Shown here piece after piece: positions 13,092-27,355 of a stretch of 64,000 bases of DNA. Under the pieces are notes generated by a model. The model ran no database searches. It was given only the letters and a program-made list of their open reading frames with translations, and was not told the origin of the DNA. The stretch spans positions 605,845-669,844 of the forward strand of contig NW_001865045.1 in assembly GCF_000002865.3 (NCBI RefSeq). Direction: 5' to 3'. This stretch comes from Monosiga brevicollis MX1 (lineage: Eukaryota > Opisthokonta > Choanoflagellata > Craspedida > Salpingoecidae). The number at the start of each line of letters is the position of its first letter. Position 1 is the stretch's first letter. The translations under genes were made by a program, and so were the position numbers.

Positions 13092-16048
13092 TCAGGCCCG
13101 GCTGGCAGAAGCTGTGCTACTGTTCAACGGTGGAATGACCACATGCTCAGCCTCTTCCATCATACCCTGCCAAACATGACCGGTGAACTCAAGCAGTTGC
13201 CAAAGGGAAGAAGAGGGGGGGGGAAAGAAGCAACAAAGAGCAAGGACGGAGTACCTTGAGCCGATCATGAATAGCCCGCATGAGCTTGCGAAGATCCATG
13301 AGAAGAGCGGGCCGGTCTGTGCGCTGGCGCACACGAAAAAGGCTCAAAAATTGCATGACGTTGCCATTGAGGAGGCGCAAGGCCGTGATGTAGCTATCCT
13401 TATCGCGCTTGTTGTAGTAGAGTTGGTACCTGCCGCGTGTCCCGAAGATGAATATGGCGCAGACCAGCCACTTGGGCGCGCCGACGCCACGTCCATGATG
13501 ATGCATGTTGAACATACCTGCGCGGCTGACCCTGAACGAGCTCCTTGCTCAGATCACAAATGCTGGAGCGCGATCCCAGGTAGGTGATTGGGTGACGCAT
13601 GGGAATGTTCATGTACTTGCTCAAGAGCGTCAGCACATGGCACACATAACCTGTGGCAGTTGCGGTATGAGACAGAGTCAACACAGGCCACGTATTCGAG
13701 ATACGCGGCACAGCCAGGCGGAAGCAGTGAAGAGCTGCGGTTGTGAGAAACGCACCCACGCCTGCTGCGCTGTCTGTGACATCAGCAAAAGCTGAGGAGG
13801 GTGCCGCATCCAGGACTTCCGCATTGAGAATGGAGCAACTGCGCGCATCCGTCTATGCCACCCGATACCATGAGGCGAGTCTTTTGTCATTTGCACACAG
13901 ATGAACAGGGTGGGTGCCCGTCCCATGAGATTGCAAACCTGTCGAATGATGTAGATGGCATGGACCTGAAGGATCATGCTCAGTTGTCGCTGTTCAATCT
14001 GTCGAGACACCTTTCGAACGCAAGGGGCGACTCAAAAGTTAATGGTGGCATCCCATGTCGATGTATAGTAATTGCACGGCACGCCAAGGACGTATGAGGG
14101 TTGATAGGATACGCCTCGCTCGAGCATACCTCTTTGATCTGTTGCCGTAAGCTGCGGGCACTGTCATTAACAATGGCCCAGCTTGATGTGGCAGTATCTG
14201 TGTCGGTACGCAGATCTGCCAGCCGTTCATCTGCCGACGCGTGGCATTTCATCAGTCGTACTGGACAGTGCCGTTGGGTCTCAACAAGTCAGGGGAGAGC
14301 AAGGAAGCGCCGCAGAGGGGTGGGCACATACGGAGAGAGCTGGCTTGCTTCTCAGCCGCGTCCAGGTCGACGGCGGTCTTTTGGTTGCGAGCGTGAGCCT
14401 CTTGGACACGTTGCTTCAAGGACGCTTGGCGGGCCCGCCCGACAGCGATCAGATTCAAAAGCTGTCGCTTTCTCTCGAGCGAGCCGAGCTGCTGCCGACT
14501 CCGATCATGAAACACGCGGACTGCCGCCACATCCTGTACAATGCATGCGCATGAGAATTGCATCCGGCGGCTGTTACAGGCCAAGAAGCAGGCAAAATTG
14601 AACAGGTGCACCCACATGCACGACTGAGTGGTAAGTGTCGAGGAGACGTCGAAAGGTATCATAGTGGTAGGCAGACGCGACCTCGCTGCCCGGCACTCGC
14701 ACAAATTCCTTTGCAGAGTAGCCGCTCGGATCTTGATCCTGACGATCCATCCCCGTGCATTTAACCAAACCAACCCCCCAACCCCCCACAAAAAAAAAAA
14801 AAAAAAAAAAAAAAAATGAGAAACAGCTGCAGCGCAAGGCAATCGCGGGCACTGCCCCGCATCATACCTCGGGCGCTGTTTGATTGAGGTTGCCATACCA
14901 AGCGCCGGCTAAGCGGCACAGGACAATGTTGCTCCCGGCACCTGGAATAGCCGGCTCAGTCTGAAGGAGCAGCAGCATGAATGAGCTACCTGGTGCACGC
15001 CATAGTGCTGAAGAATTGCGAGTGTACACCAGTGACGGTAGCTAGCGCCGCAGACGGGGCCGTACGGTCTTCAGGAGAAAACGGACCTGCACCGAGGCGA
15101 AATTGAGCATACGCAGGGCAATGCGAAAACGGGCCAACAGACGATCTGGCGTGCGCTGTTGCTTTTGAGCGCGAGGTCCTTGCACGCGAGCCATGATGGA
15201 GGGTCGCCGTTGCAGTCCACGCGTGGAGCGGCTCGACGCGGTGCCGGTGGCAGTGCTGGTAGCACTGGGATCGGTATTGCGCGCTTGAGTAAAGAGTTGA
15301 ATGATGGCCACCTCATCTGCCAAAGCCAACTTGGTAGCGGTTGCCATCATGCCCTGAACCTGAGCAGACGCCATGTCACGATCGCGCCACTCGGGATTCT
15401 GTAAGCGGTGTCAGCGAACCAAGCAGGCAGGTCAGAATGAGCAGAGGTGCAATGTCCATGGATATATTGAGAGGACCTAGCTTCCGACAGCAGCCACACC
15501 AAACGTACGCGACAGGCAGGCACGAGCTCACTGCGGTACACTGCGGATACAAAGGGGCAAGAAAAGCATCGAGTCAGACTCAAAGAGAAGGAAAAAAAAA
15601 ACGAGCTCGTGTGTGGGAAGCGCAGCACGCATGGTTCATAATGAACAATTTGGTTATCCACACAGTTGAGCCAGGAAGAGCACGGCCAAAGCCAATGCTC
15701 CACTCGATTGGGGGAGCGATCAAGCGACAAGTGATAAAACCGTACCCTCGCGGCCAGAGCTCGAGGACAGGGTGTAGTAGAACCAGGTATTGTTCAAATC
15801 GAGGTCCAAGGGAAGGGTCAGATTTCGAAAGGCCACCGAGGTCACATGACGAAGCCGACGCTGCGATCAAGGAGGAGCAAATCATTTGACACGCCCGCAT
15901 CAGATTTGAGCGTCACTTTCGAATCTTGTGTGTGTTTTTCTGTAGCTTCATCAGGGGGGCCAGTGCCCCAATCCATATGCTCTGGGTATAGACGCACCTG
16001 CATTGAGCGCAACGTCAGGGTTACGTTGCCCTCTGAGAGCTGCGCCAT
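13092..16048 (-). CDS. UVRAG: UVRAG/Vps38 homolog, PI3K complex II subunit
   Basis: Exons read 15998-16048, 15746-15860, 15509-15540 (a 32-nt exon), 15087-15398, 14625-14738, 14332-14533, 14130-14230, 13939-14010, one ending at 13756, 13518-13650, 13255-13429 and 13092-13187. The family joins Beclin-1/Vps34 complex II in endosome and autophagosome maturation. Visible signatures follow the animal order: RRLRHVTSVAFRNLT opening the C2-like region, EVYRSELVPACRNPEWRD, a coiled coil (RQQLGSLERKRQLLNLIAVG), an RQLSMILQVHAIYII segment, and the C-terminal VGYVCHVLTLLSKYMNIPM plus RHPITYLGSRSSICDL with ALRLLNGNVMQFL. The acceptor of the exon ending at 13756 (near 13815 or 13838) is unresolved. The start at 16048 follows from a phase-0 join to the C2 exon. 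Confidence 0.88.
14791..14816. repeat. A-homopolymer of about 26 bp inside a UVRAG intron
   Basis: A pure A-run (T-run on the gene strand) lies in the intron between the 15087-15398 and 14625-14738 exons, upstream of the acceptor. On the gene strand it acts as an extended polypyrimidine region. Confidence 0.9.
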
Positions 16049-16568
16049 GGCGCTGGAAAAAAAGAGGCTCCTTATTCAATGTCAAATAACGTTCCGAACC
16101 CTGGCATGGTTCATAGCCAAGCCTTTGTGAGCTTGACCCGTGTCAGCTGCAGCCGTTCGCGTGAGGACTGACTCTCCAAAACCAGCACACACCTCTCGTG
16201 CGCAACCGTTGAAGAAGAGTGTCTGCCACTAGCCTCAGCTCAAAATGGCACCTTGTGTTATAATCATCAGCACCAGGCTCGACCACAGCCTGGCAGTCAA
16301 TCGCTGAACACCACTCGGCTGCCGTTCGCGCCGCTCTCACTCTCACACACTCGAAAAAAAAAAAAAAAAAAATCTTAAGGTCATGTGTCTGTAGAACGCA
16401 GTGACCATAACCGTCGAGAAGCTGGAGAAAATTGTCATCTAATTGGAGATGATGCAGAATAAATATCGGTAGTTGCAGATTTATTGACGTCAACTGCATG
16501 AGTTTGTGTCTCTAGAAGCTCGGTTATCAACGTCTGCTCGCAAAGACAACAAACAAGCAAACAAGACG
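16049..16568. other. Divergent promoter gap, UVRAG and aminotransferase
   Basis: The start codons of UVRAG (-) and the aminotransferase (+) are about 520 bp apart. An A-run lies near 16353-16371. No supported exon or named regulatory site was identified. Confidence 0.5.
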
Positions 16569-18471
16569 ATGGCGGCTTCCGGCTCGACTGTGGCCGTGTC
16601 AGTGGCCGGACGATTGCAGCGGTGTAGCACCAAGGGATCGGAGCAGTGGGCTCGCATTACGGCCTTGGTATGTGTATGGGTCATTGGGGGCGACACAAGG
16701 AGTCTGCTAGTTCGCCCGAGAACCTCACGCTCAGATGGGGTGTAGGCGAATCGTGAGGGCGTGCTCAACCTGGGCCAAGGCCGGCCGGATGGTGGCGGTA
16801 GCCAAAGGGCGCGAGATGCACTGCTTGACGTGCTGCAACACAGCTCAGCAGAGGATTTAGGCAATGCCAATCAGTACAGTCCCGTCATTGGTGCGTCCGT
16901 GTGCACTTCCCATTGAGCAGACAGTGACTGCGAACCGAATTTCATGGCAATCGGTTGGCTTACCTTGAACTTGCAATACTCGTCGACGTCTCTCAGGCCT
17001 GCCCCGCTTACGTCAGGCCGTGGGGCGTTGGACGGCGGTCGCCCAGCATCTTGAATACAACCCAGAATCGGAGATATGCATTACCACCTCGGGCACGGAA
17101 GCCCTCTACTGTGCGACTCAGGTACCCCACTCCCCGTCGGCCTCAACAATTCTGCGACTGCATCTGCGTCGGCCGCTGGCCGGCCACAAAGCTACAAGCC
17201 ATGCCTTGCCCCTCCTTATGCCTGCTGGCGCACTGTTGATGCAAGCCTAGGCGCTGATAAACCCTGGTGACCACGTCATCATCTTCCAGCCCTTCTTCCC
17301 GTGGTACCTGCCACATCTGCAGCTGGCTGAAGCCAACGTTGAGGTTGGCGAGTCGAGTCCTCGCCTCAATCACCGGACATGGGACTTCAGATTGTTGACT
17401 GACATGCCCCCGCCTCGGCCAGGTGCTCACCTTGGAGCCCCCAGACTTTGCCCTACCCCTGGACCGACTCAAGGCTGCCATGACACCAGACACCAAGGCC
17501 ATTGTCATCAACACTCCTCACAACCCGACAGGACGCGCCCTCACCGAAGCAGAAGGCGCCACGGTGGCCCAGCTCTGCCGCGATAACGATTGTCTCCTGA
17601 TTACCGACGAGGTGGGATGCGCTTGCACCTTACAGCCTCAACTGGCCTACCATTTACACTACCTCACTTCGTCCGACTGGGATCGACCTTTGAACGCATG
17701 AGCAGGTGTATGCCCACCTGTTGACTGAACGGCCCCACATTAGCCTTGCAGCCTTGCCAGGTCTGCAATTGGTGGGTTGGGCTTCCCGGCTGCACAGCGC
17801 GCGCTTACTCAGGGGGACCCTGCCCCGACCTTTTTGCACGTTCAGGCATGCGCGAGAGAACTCTGGTTGTGGGCTCGGCCAGCAAGCTATTGGCCCTGAC
17901 AGGCTGGCGAGTCGCTTGGGTGCTGGGTCCGGCAGTACGTTCCTGCTCGCAGCCTGTCATAACACTGCTTCTTTTTAGAAACAAGCTCATCGTTGAGCGG
18001 CCTCCATGCCGGTGATGCCCAAACATGTGCTAGGCCATGGTCAAGGCGATTGGCGGCATGCACGCATACACCACGTACGCTGCACCAACTCCACTGCAGC
18101 TTGCGGTGGCTGCTGCCATTGAAAGTGCGTGTGATGACCAGACCGACTTGAAAACAGAAGCCGCGCTCTACGACGCCAACTATCAAGCCTTGCGCGCTGC
18201 GTTGGAACGGGCGCTCAAAGTACAGGTGCATCCTCGGGATGGCGGTTACTTTTTGGTTGCGCAGATTCCCGATGCCGCGCGTGGCGTCGGCTTTGACTAC
18301 GCTGTATGGCTCGCCGACCACGTTGGGCTGGCATGTGTCCCGATGGGTGTATTTTATGGCCCAACCCCGCCCGCCTCTGCTGAACGGCTCTTCCGATTTA
18401 CCATTTGTAAGTCGGCAGCCTACATCCAGTCGGCCGTGGCCAAACTTGATGCCTTTGCAGCCCAAGCATGA
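16569..18471 (+). CDS. Class I/II PLP-dependent aminotransferase
   Basis: Eight exons (16569-16667, 16746-16890, 16997-17121, 17251-17343, 17423-17611, 17706-17760, 17846-17934, 18034-18471) give 410 residues with closed phase. The fold-type I aminotransferase features are in order: VLNLGQGRPD near the N-terminus, PRLRQAV, TTSGTEALYCATQ (phosphate cup), DHVIIFQPFFPWY, the NTPHNPTGRAL motif, LLITDEVYAHL with the PLP aspartate, the Schiff-base lysine in VGSASKLLALTGWRVAW, and the carboxylate-binding arginine in RLFRFTICK. The overall pattern is like kynurenine/glutamine transaminases or related aspartate-type enzymes; substrate cannot be fixed by eye. No organelle signal is obvious. The catalytic lysine and arginine are present, so it should be active. 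Confidence 0.88.
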
Positions 18472-18747
18472 AGAGTTGTGTCCCGGTGGGATTGCAGACA
18501 AGTGAAGCACAGGTGTGACATCTTCCTTGTTCAGAGGTTGGCATGTGAAAAGTCAATTTTATTCAACTTTTTTTTTTTTTCCAAGTACTTCTTTTCTTGG
18601 GATTTCCATGGCTGCAAAAATGTGTGTTTGTATTGGGCAGTGGGTCGGTGGTACCTGTTTTTGCATACCCAAACTCAAGCAGGTACCACAAGGCTCGGCG
18701 CCGAGGTTACCATGCTAAGAAGGGTTTTGAAAGGCAAGTCTTTTACT

Positions 18748-21037
<2,290 letters not shown>

Positions 21038-21626
21038 GACGCTGGTCTGCTATTGATGTGTACAAATGGCAACTGAACTTGACAGAGAAGACCTCAATGC
21101 GACAAGAAGGAACAAGCTCACACGGCTCTCCCTTGCTCGCTCCAAACAAACTCGGGCCCGCTTCCTCTGCTCACGACTGCCAGTGACTCGTCTTTGCCTT
21201 GAACCGCCGTTTGCCTTGTCACGTTGAGCAGCCGCGAAAAAAAAATACGAGAGAACAAAGAAATCGGAGAACAAAAGAATTCACACACACACACACACAC
21301 ACAGAGTGATGCCGTCGCGAACCAGACTGGAAAGTTTGTATGAGATAAGCTCCGTTAACGCCTTTAAAACAATATACATTTAGGAATAGGTCGATTTGTC
21401 GACAATTCCGTTCCCGCCAAAGTGAGTGAGGGAGGTTGGAAATGGAAAGATCGACCAACGGCAGCGTCTTTGATGGCCCCGGAGGACTCAAGGCCTGATA
21501 GACCTCAGTACCAGCGATCATTTTGTACAAGCAAACTGACGCTCGCATGCATGCTCAGGGCCATGTCAAGTCACAGCTTCCAACCCCGGCCAAACTGCTC
21601 GCGGTGATAGTCGGAGCCGCTCGGTC

Positions 21627-22306
21627 ATGGCGCGACGAGCAACATCGGTCCCCAAGCCGTTGATGGTGCTGCTGCTGCTCCATCTACTCGTGCAGCCGCT
21701 GTGGGCAGAGGCTGATATCTTGCAAGTTCGCGTGGCTCCAAGCCAGAACCAAGCCCCAATTGTAAGTGTGCCCCCCATTCCCTTTGCGACGACCTGTGCT
21801 TTTGTGCTTGCCACCCAACATGTGCATCGACCGTTCTGAACATGGCTGCTTACCAATGACAGACAGCGAGTTTGGAGCGTCCCACACGTATCTCGCTGGA
21901 GAAGCTGGCCCCACGTAGCTGCTACGAGCTGAGGCTGTCTTACTTGGGCTTTACCCCACTCAATGTGCGCTTCACGTGGGATTGCGAGGACGCACAAGCC
22001 CGACGACTGGGGCGCGAGCTGCTTGACTCGGAAAAGCTCATGTTTTGTACGGGCCCAGAGGGCCGTCCGCTCGCGAGCTGCGAGCACATCCTCCTGGACC
22101 TGACCTATGTGGGCTGGCCTGCCTCGGGCACCCCGCCCCGGTCAGTTCTCATTGATCTCATCCTCGAGCCAACCTACCTCTTCCTGACTGGGACCACCTG
22201 GATGGTGATTGGCATCCTGCTGTGTGGCCTCGCCCTGGTGTGGGGATGCCTTGTTCCGTGTCTGCTCAGTCAACGCTGGCCCTTGTGGAGATTCAAGGCC
22301 ACCTAG
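21627..22306 (+). CDS. Signal peptide plus single-TM protein, family unknown
   Basis: Two exons (21627-21761, 21863-22306) give 192 residues. The N-terminus is a clear signal peptide (PLMVLLLLHLLVQPLWAEA). A lumenal or extracellular part of about 110 residues has cysteines in RSCYELRLSYL, TWDCEDAQ, MFCTGPEG and LASCEHILL, consistent with two disulfides, and an immunoglobulin-like or jelly-roll-like strand pattern. One transmembrane helix (WMVIGILLCGLALVWG) and a short basic tail end the protein. No family is recognised. The start lies about 590 bp from the divergent RUVBL2 gene. Exon 1 ends exactly between the signal region and the folded part. Confidence 0.78.
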
Positions 22307-22963
22307 CAAGGAGTTCACATCGGCTGCGCTGAGGGGAGCTGTGGTCTGTTCATACTTCACTTGACCACCTGTGTATTTTTGGCTGCTGGATGCGATGTTT
22401 TCGAAGCGCACCCATAAGCTCAATACAAGATTCGGACGTAATTGATGCAAACGTGAATACAACATGCTATTACGTCACGCAATTCAGAGGTCCAGGCTTG
22501 CTCTACTTCAGCACCAGCCTGATTCGGTCTGGATGGGCACGATCGGGAGATGCACACCATCGAGTCCTTCTCTCACGCTGCGTTTGATTCATGTTTCATG
22601 ATCATCAATTGTGTCGTGAAAACAAGCTAAAACAAACAGGTATCGCAACAAGAACAACGGACGGCTCCATGAAGCGCAGATCAGCGCGGGCTCACTCCCG
22701 GGAGCGCAAAGAATGAAATAAAAAAGTAACATGGCGTAAGGAATGGCTGGCATGCCGGCGACAACCCACATTCACATGTAAAAAAAAAAAAAAAAAATGT
22801 CGCTCCAAGCCGCAAATGGCCAAGGCGCATTGCGCCCGTCCCACAAATTCAGCTCGCTTGCAGATCGGACTTTCCATCGGATTGCTTCTGCCAAGTCGGC
22901 CATGGGTTCCGCGTAAGGGTGCACCAAGAGCCGAAAGCTGGTGGGCATCAACTCCTAGTCTGT
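22307..22963. other. Tail-to-tail intergenic region
   Basis: The 3' ends of the single-TM gene (+) and the basic protein gene (-) converge here. An A-run lies at about 22780-22797. Frames are short and unsupported. Confidence 0.5.
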
Positions 22964-24650
22964 TTACTGGGGACCCGTGGGCTTGGTCCTGCCTCCCCCA
23001 CGCGCTCGCTGAAAGGCGACAGAAAATTCTTCGTCCCGTTGCACGGAGAGGGGCTTCTGTTGAGCGTGCTGGGACTCGATGGCTTTCATGCGATCCATAA
23101 AGGTACCGGGCTGCTGATTGGACTCGCGCTGTAGCTGTTGGTTGATGCCAATGCGTGCCTGAGCCCGTGGCTTCTGGCCAAATGAAGGACCAAAGAAATC
23201 ATTCGCGCCTGATTGCGTGTCAAAGGCAACATCCTTCTTGATGCGCTGGGCTTGAATACGACCGCTGCTCGTGCGGTGTTGGGCTTGTCCCATAAACTGC
23301 GTGGTGATGGATGATGAGGTGAAGAGAGAGAAATATCAGAAAGGCACACGGGGGCAAGAGAAGCACCACCGGCAGTCTGCAGCAGGGGCATACCTTGTCA
23401 AAATATTCACCGGGTTGATCGCGCTCAGCGGGTTTACGACGATTAGCAGCTGGGTCTTCTGACACATTACGATGCTTGCCCATGTACATGCCCACATAGG
23501 AGGTGGCGGGCCCGCTATCAAAGGGCTGGTTTTTCTCAAAGATTCCCGGGCGACTCGGATCGGGCTGACCATCGGGACGACGTCGTGGGGCGCCCGCACC
23601 GGCCTTGCCAAAAGCGGCAGCCACGTACGAGTCGCCGTCGGCCTGCTGGAACATGAGACCCGACGAGGCCGCAGCCTTGCGCGGAACCCGGTCATTGAGG
23701 CCGACCTTTGGACGCGCACGTTCCCAGGGATCTGATGTATCATTGGGCACTGGATCTCGGCGATTGTCGCGGGCTGCCCGGCGGCGGTCCTGAATGGCCT
23801 CCCAGTTTGCATCGCTGTACTGCTTTTCGCGGGCTTTCTGATCGGCCATGCGTTGCGCCGCAACGTCAGGGTTGTCAAACATCAGATTGATACCCACGGG
23901 ATTTGTTCGCACCATGGGCTGTGATTGTTTCCCTGGGCAAGCGGACGAGCATGGAAGCAAAGGTAGAATTTCACACACACAAGGGGTGAGGCCGAAATGT
24001 GGCAACACCATGCCATCAGCCTGGCATAAAGGAAAGAAGAGACGGGATGCGCATAACGTAGAGGATGCACGCACCTTGAAAGAACTCGTTTGCACGCTGA
24101 GCGACCTCAACCTGTTCAGCGGGGCGTTGGCGGCGGGCCTCGGGTAGCGCAACCGACTCTGTCAGACCAGCTGCGCGGAGAGGAGCGCGGAGGGATACCA
24201 GGGATCGCAGCAGATGGTGAGACTGCTGGCTTTATGGAGATGAAGCCAAGTTCAACTATGGAGAAAGCACGACATACTTTTGACTGTGTGCTCCATCATG
24301 CCGACCGAGCCATCAATGCCAATAGCCACATGATTGGTGCGTTTAAACTCGCGGCGAGGACTGCCGGTGGAAGGCTCATAGATGGGATTGGCGGTGGCCA
24401 CCTTTGTTGTGACTGGATCAACGGGCGACACTATCAAGCCCACCATGATCACACAAAGGGGGTCAGCAAGCGAGCGACTGGAGCGTGCACGAAGAAGTCA
24501 AGGAACACAGAAGAAATTACCAAACACAACCGGTCTTGGATGTTTGGCAGAGAGGCGGGGGAGCAGACAAGCACAGCGCTAAACTAGGATCGTACTGTCG
24601 TGCGAAAGAAAGTTGCCCGAGTCCTTGGGCCGCGCATAGGCAGCCGCCAT
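22964..24650 (-). CDS. Basic, low-complexity protein of unknown function
   Basis: Five exons (24596-24650, 24278-24412, 24075-24158, 23394-23932, 22964-23296) close in phase to 381 residues. The protein starts MAAAYARPKDSGNFLSHDS. It is rich in Arg, Asp, Pro, Gln and Ala, with few hydrophobic clusters, and is probably mostly disordered with short helices such as AAQRMADQKAREKQYSDANW. Short motifs such as NEFFQ, FFGPSFGQKPRAQARIG and YVGMYMGKH could be binding segments, and the composition recalls microtubule-associated or ciliary linker proteins; that is only an impression. No signal peptide or TM segment. Exon 4 was started at 23932 because this acceptor alone keeps the frame from exon 3. 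Confidence 0.75.
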
Positions 24651-25982
24651 GCTAGCGGTAACGCGCTACAGTCAAGACTAGAAGAATTGTGCTACAACGC
24701 CATGTCATTGCGTCGAGCAACCGCGAAGTGGCGACAAAAAATGGGCACGGTGAGACCAGCCTGAGCATGGCAGGTTCGGGTTGCCCTCTTTTGCACCTTG
24801 GGAAACCTTGTCCGAGACCTGGGTGCACGACTCACCGCTGCTGTAGCGCCAAGATGAGCGAGGTGGACGGGACCACCTGCCAGCTCAAGAATGGCTGACA
24901 AGCCAGGCGACGCGATGTGGCGCAACACGAGCAGGCCCGCCTCGGTTCAAAAGGCAAGTCCTTGCCTGGCGCAAGGGTGCAAGAGGGCGAGGGTGCAAGG
25001 GTACAAGAGTACAAACATGAGAAGCAAAGTCCATGCCATCAAAAGGAATGGTCGGGCTGGTTCGGCTGGGCAGATACGGGGCCAGAATCGAGGCGACATT
25101 TGGCTTGACATCTGGCTTGAAACCGCTTGACGCGCACCTGTTTAGAATTTCTTGGCCTCGACGGCCAAGCTTTATTCTGACTCGCTTGCTAAGTGATTAA
25201 TGGCAGCCCCCTCGCTGATGAGAATGCAAACCAGCAGACAGCAGCAACACCAAACACCGACTGGTGCGAGTGTGACACCACAGAGAGGCGCGTGTCTTGA
25301 AATGAAACGAGCGCGCTTTTTTCTTGACGAAATGGCAAGCAAAACAACAAAAAGGGATCTGATGTGGTTGTTGGTGTTGGTGTTGTTGTGGGGTTTGTGT
25401 TCCAACAACAACAACTTGAGTCTTCTGCCCTGAGCGCGGACACCATCTCATTTTGATGACAAATTGCCATCAGTGCACACTCGCACACACACACACACAA
25501 CGACAGCAAGGGAGGAGCGGCAGCGGCTTGAGCTGGTCGCCAAGGCTGGTGGAGAATTACTACCATTTTGGTAACAAAAGTATCTTCCAAATAATAACAT
25601 GAATAAGGCCGGAAATAGCTGTTCAGAACAGTGGTTTGACCCGATGTTCTGGAAAGACAAAGAATGTCATCTTGTTCATGGCCGCCACGTCAGCTCGCTT
25701 TGTGTTGTTCCACGTTGAAGAAGGTGAACGTTGAAGCTTCCTCTGTCTCGTGCTCATTTTCTGAGCCGGCGCCTCTCTGTCTCTGCCGCCCTCTCCCGAC
25801 GCTCGTCGCTTGCCGTTGCCTGCATTCCTGTCTCATTCACAAAGGTTAGCTGGATCTGCCAATTGACGGTGCGCCGCCAGCCAGAGCCATATCTGGGCTG
25901 ATTTAAATCATTGTCTCTGCTCACTACCCAGCTGCCTGCCTCCGCTCCGCCCCCTACTTCATGATCGCAGTGACCAAGCGCC
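24651..25982. other. Long intergenic gap with short GGGTGCAAG-type repeats
   Basis: Divergent genes flank this 1.3-kb gap. Around 24960-25015 there is a short tandem of GGTGCAAGAG/GGTACAAGAG units, and near 25485-25500 a CA tract. A CAACAACAAC segment lies near 25400. Open frames are short or repeat-derived, and no splice-consistent gene was found. Confidence 0.45.
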
Positions 25983-26827
25983 ATGCGAGCTGTCTTGTTG
26001 ATCGTGGTCGTTGCCCTACTGGGCATGGCCTCGGCAGCCAAGAAGAACCCCAAGGAATGCGAGGGTACGTTTTGGTCTTGCTCCTTAGCCCTCTCCGCCC
26101 CTGTGTTCTCTCCTCACCCTTCCCTTTCACGTGTCTGCGCGCTCCAATCCTTCAACGGGTGCAGTGTGCAAAAAGGTCGTGTCTCGCGTCGTTGATACCG
26201 TCAAGGAGCAGGGCAAGGATGTCACAGACGTGGATGCCACTGAAGCTGCGCTTTGGAAGCTGTGCCGGGAGACGAAGAATCACAAGGAAGGCCGCTTTGT
26301 AAGTGCTAGCGCTGGCGCTTTTCTTTGCCTCACTCGGACGCTCAACGCTCGACTCACGCCCCTTGGCTTTGCAGTGCTACTACGTGGGTGCCGCGGACGA
26401 TGCTGCCACGGGACTGGTGCGTGAGGTGACACAGCCTCTGTCGCGCTTCCTCCCCGCCGATGCCGTGTGCAACAAGCTCAAGAAGAAGGATTCCCAAATT
26501 TGTGAACTTGAATACGGTTCGTTGCTGCTGTCATCCATCTATCTTGGCCGCACCCCAAACGTCTAGCCTTGACACCAACGCCTTGTGCGTGTGTGTGTGT
26601 GTGTGTGTGGCACACACCGCTGAGCATCATCTCACTATCCCCTCCATGTGCGTGTATCTGAAACAGATGAGCCAGTGGACCTGAGCAAGATTGATCTCGA
26701 GAAGCAACGTGTCAAGGTTCTGAAGAAGATTCTCAGCGACCAATTCAACGATGCTTGCAAGGGATGTCTGGAAAAGTCAGACTACATCAAGCGTATCCGC
26801 GAACTCAGTGCCAAGCAGGAGCTCTGA
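25983..26827 (+). CDS. MANF: MANF/CDNF family ER protein with C-terminal KQEL
   Basis: Four exons (25983-26064, 26165-26298, 26375-26516, 26667-26827) give 172 residues, the normal MANF length. MANF is a soluble ER protein induced by unfolded-protein stress and can be secreted. A signal peptide ([15 protein letters not shown]) is followed by the saposin-like domain with eight-cysteine spacing, including [18 protein letters not shown] and [14 protein letters not shown], then the SAP-like C-terminal domain with [19 protein letters not shown] (CxxC), [12 protein letters not shown]. The protein ends KQEL, a KDEL-type ER retrieval signal, where vertebrate MANF ends RTDL. A TG tract sits in the third intron (about 26586-26609). 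Confidence 0.95.
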
Positions 26828-27355
26828 GTGCCTTTGCCGAACCCTGTCACCCACTATCCGTCCCTACTGCGCTTCAAGCACCAGCGAGTCAACGGATCAT
26901 GGGCATGCAAGCAAAAAAAACCCCCCACGGCCTTGAAGATGCGCCACTTTTCATCCTGGGGCTTGTCTGTATTTTTTTGTTGAATTGGGAAGCTTTCCCT
27001 TTTTTAAAAGTGTTAGTTCTTCAATGTTGTCACACCCCATTTTCATTTTCTTCTCTGAATCTGCGGAGTGTTTCAACTCTTAAAGGGCTTGGAAGGCGGA
27101 GGATTAGGTGGTCAATTTGCCCCGGGCTTGGCCCGAGCGTGTCGGTGCGTGGCCTCCGTACTAGTGCGAGGGTTGCTCAGCTGAGAATTCTTAAACAATC
27201 GATCTGCAACATTCACCGGCATCAGCCTGCACCTGGGTCAGCATCCATCTGCTTGGGACATGGCGACTTGGAGTAACAAGGGTCGTGGGCGCAGCCCAGC
27301 CCAACCACTCGCCGCAAGCATTCAAGTCTGGCAAACGCAAGCGCATTCTGAAATT
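26828..27355. other. Tail-to-tail intergenic region
   Basis: 3' flanks of MANF (+) and the POLR1G-like gene (-). T-rich in the middle, with a pyrimidine-rich patch near 27030-27060. No supported exon. Confidence 0.5.

Noticed and set aside
14252-14896. 214-codon minus-strand frame near the A-run
   Set aside because: Only its part up to 14533 is a true UVRAG exon; the rest is intron and a poly-Phe artefact of the homopolymer.
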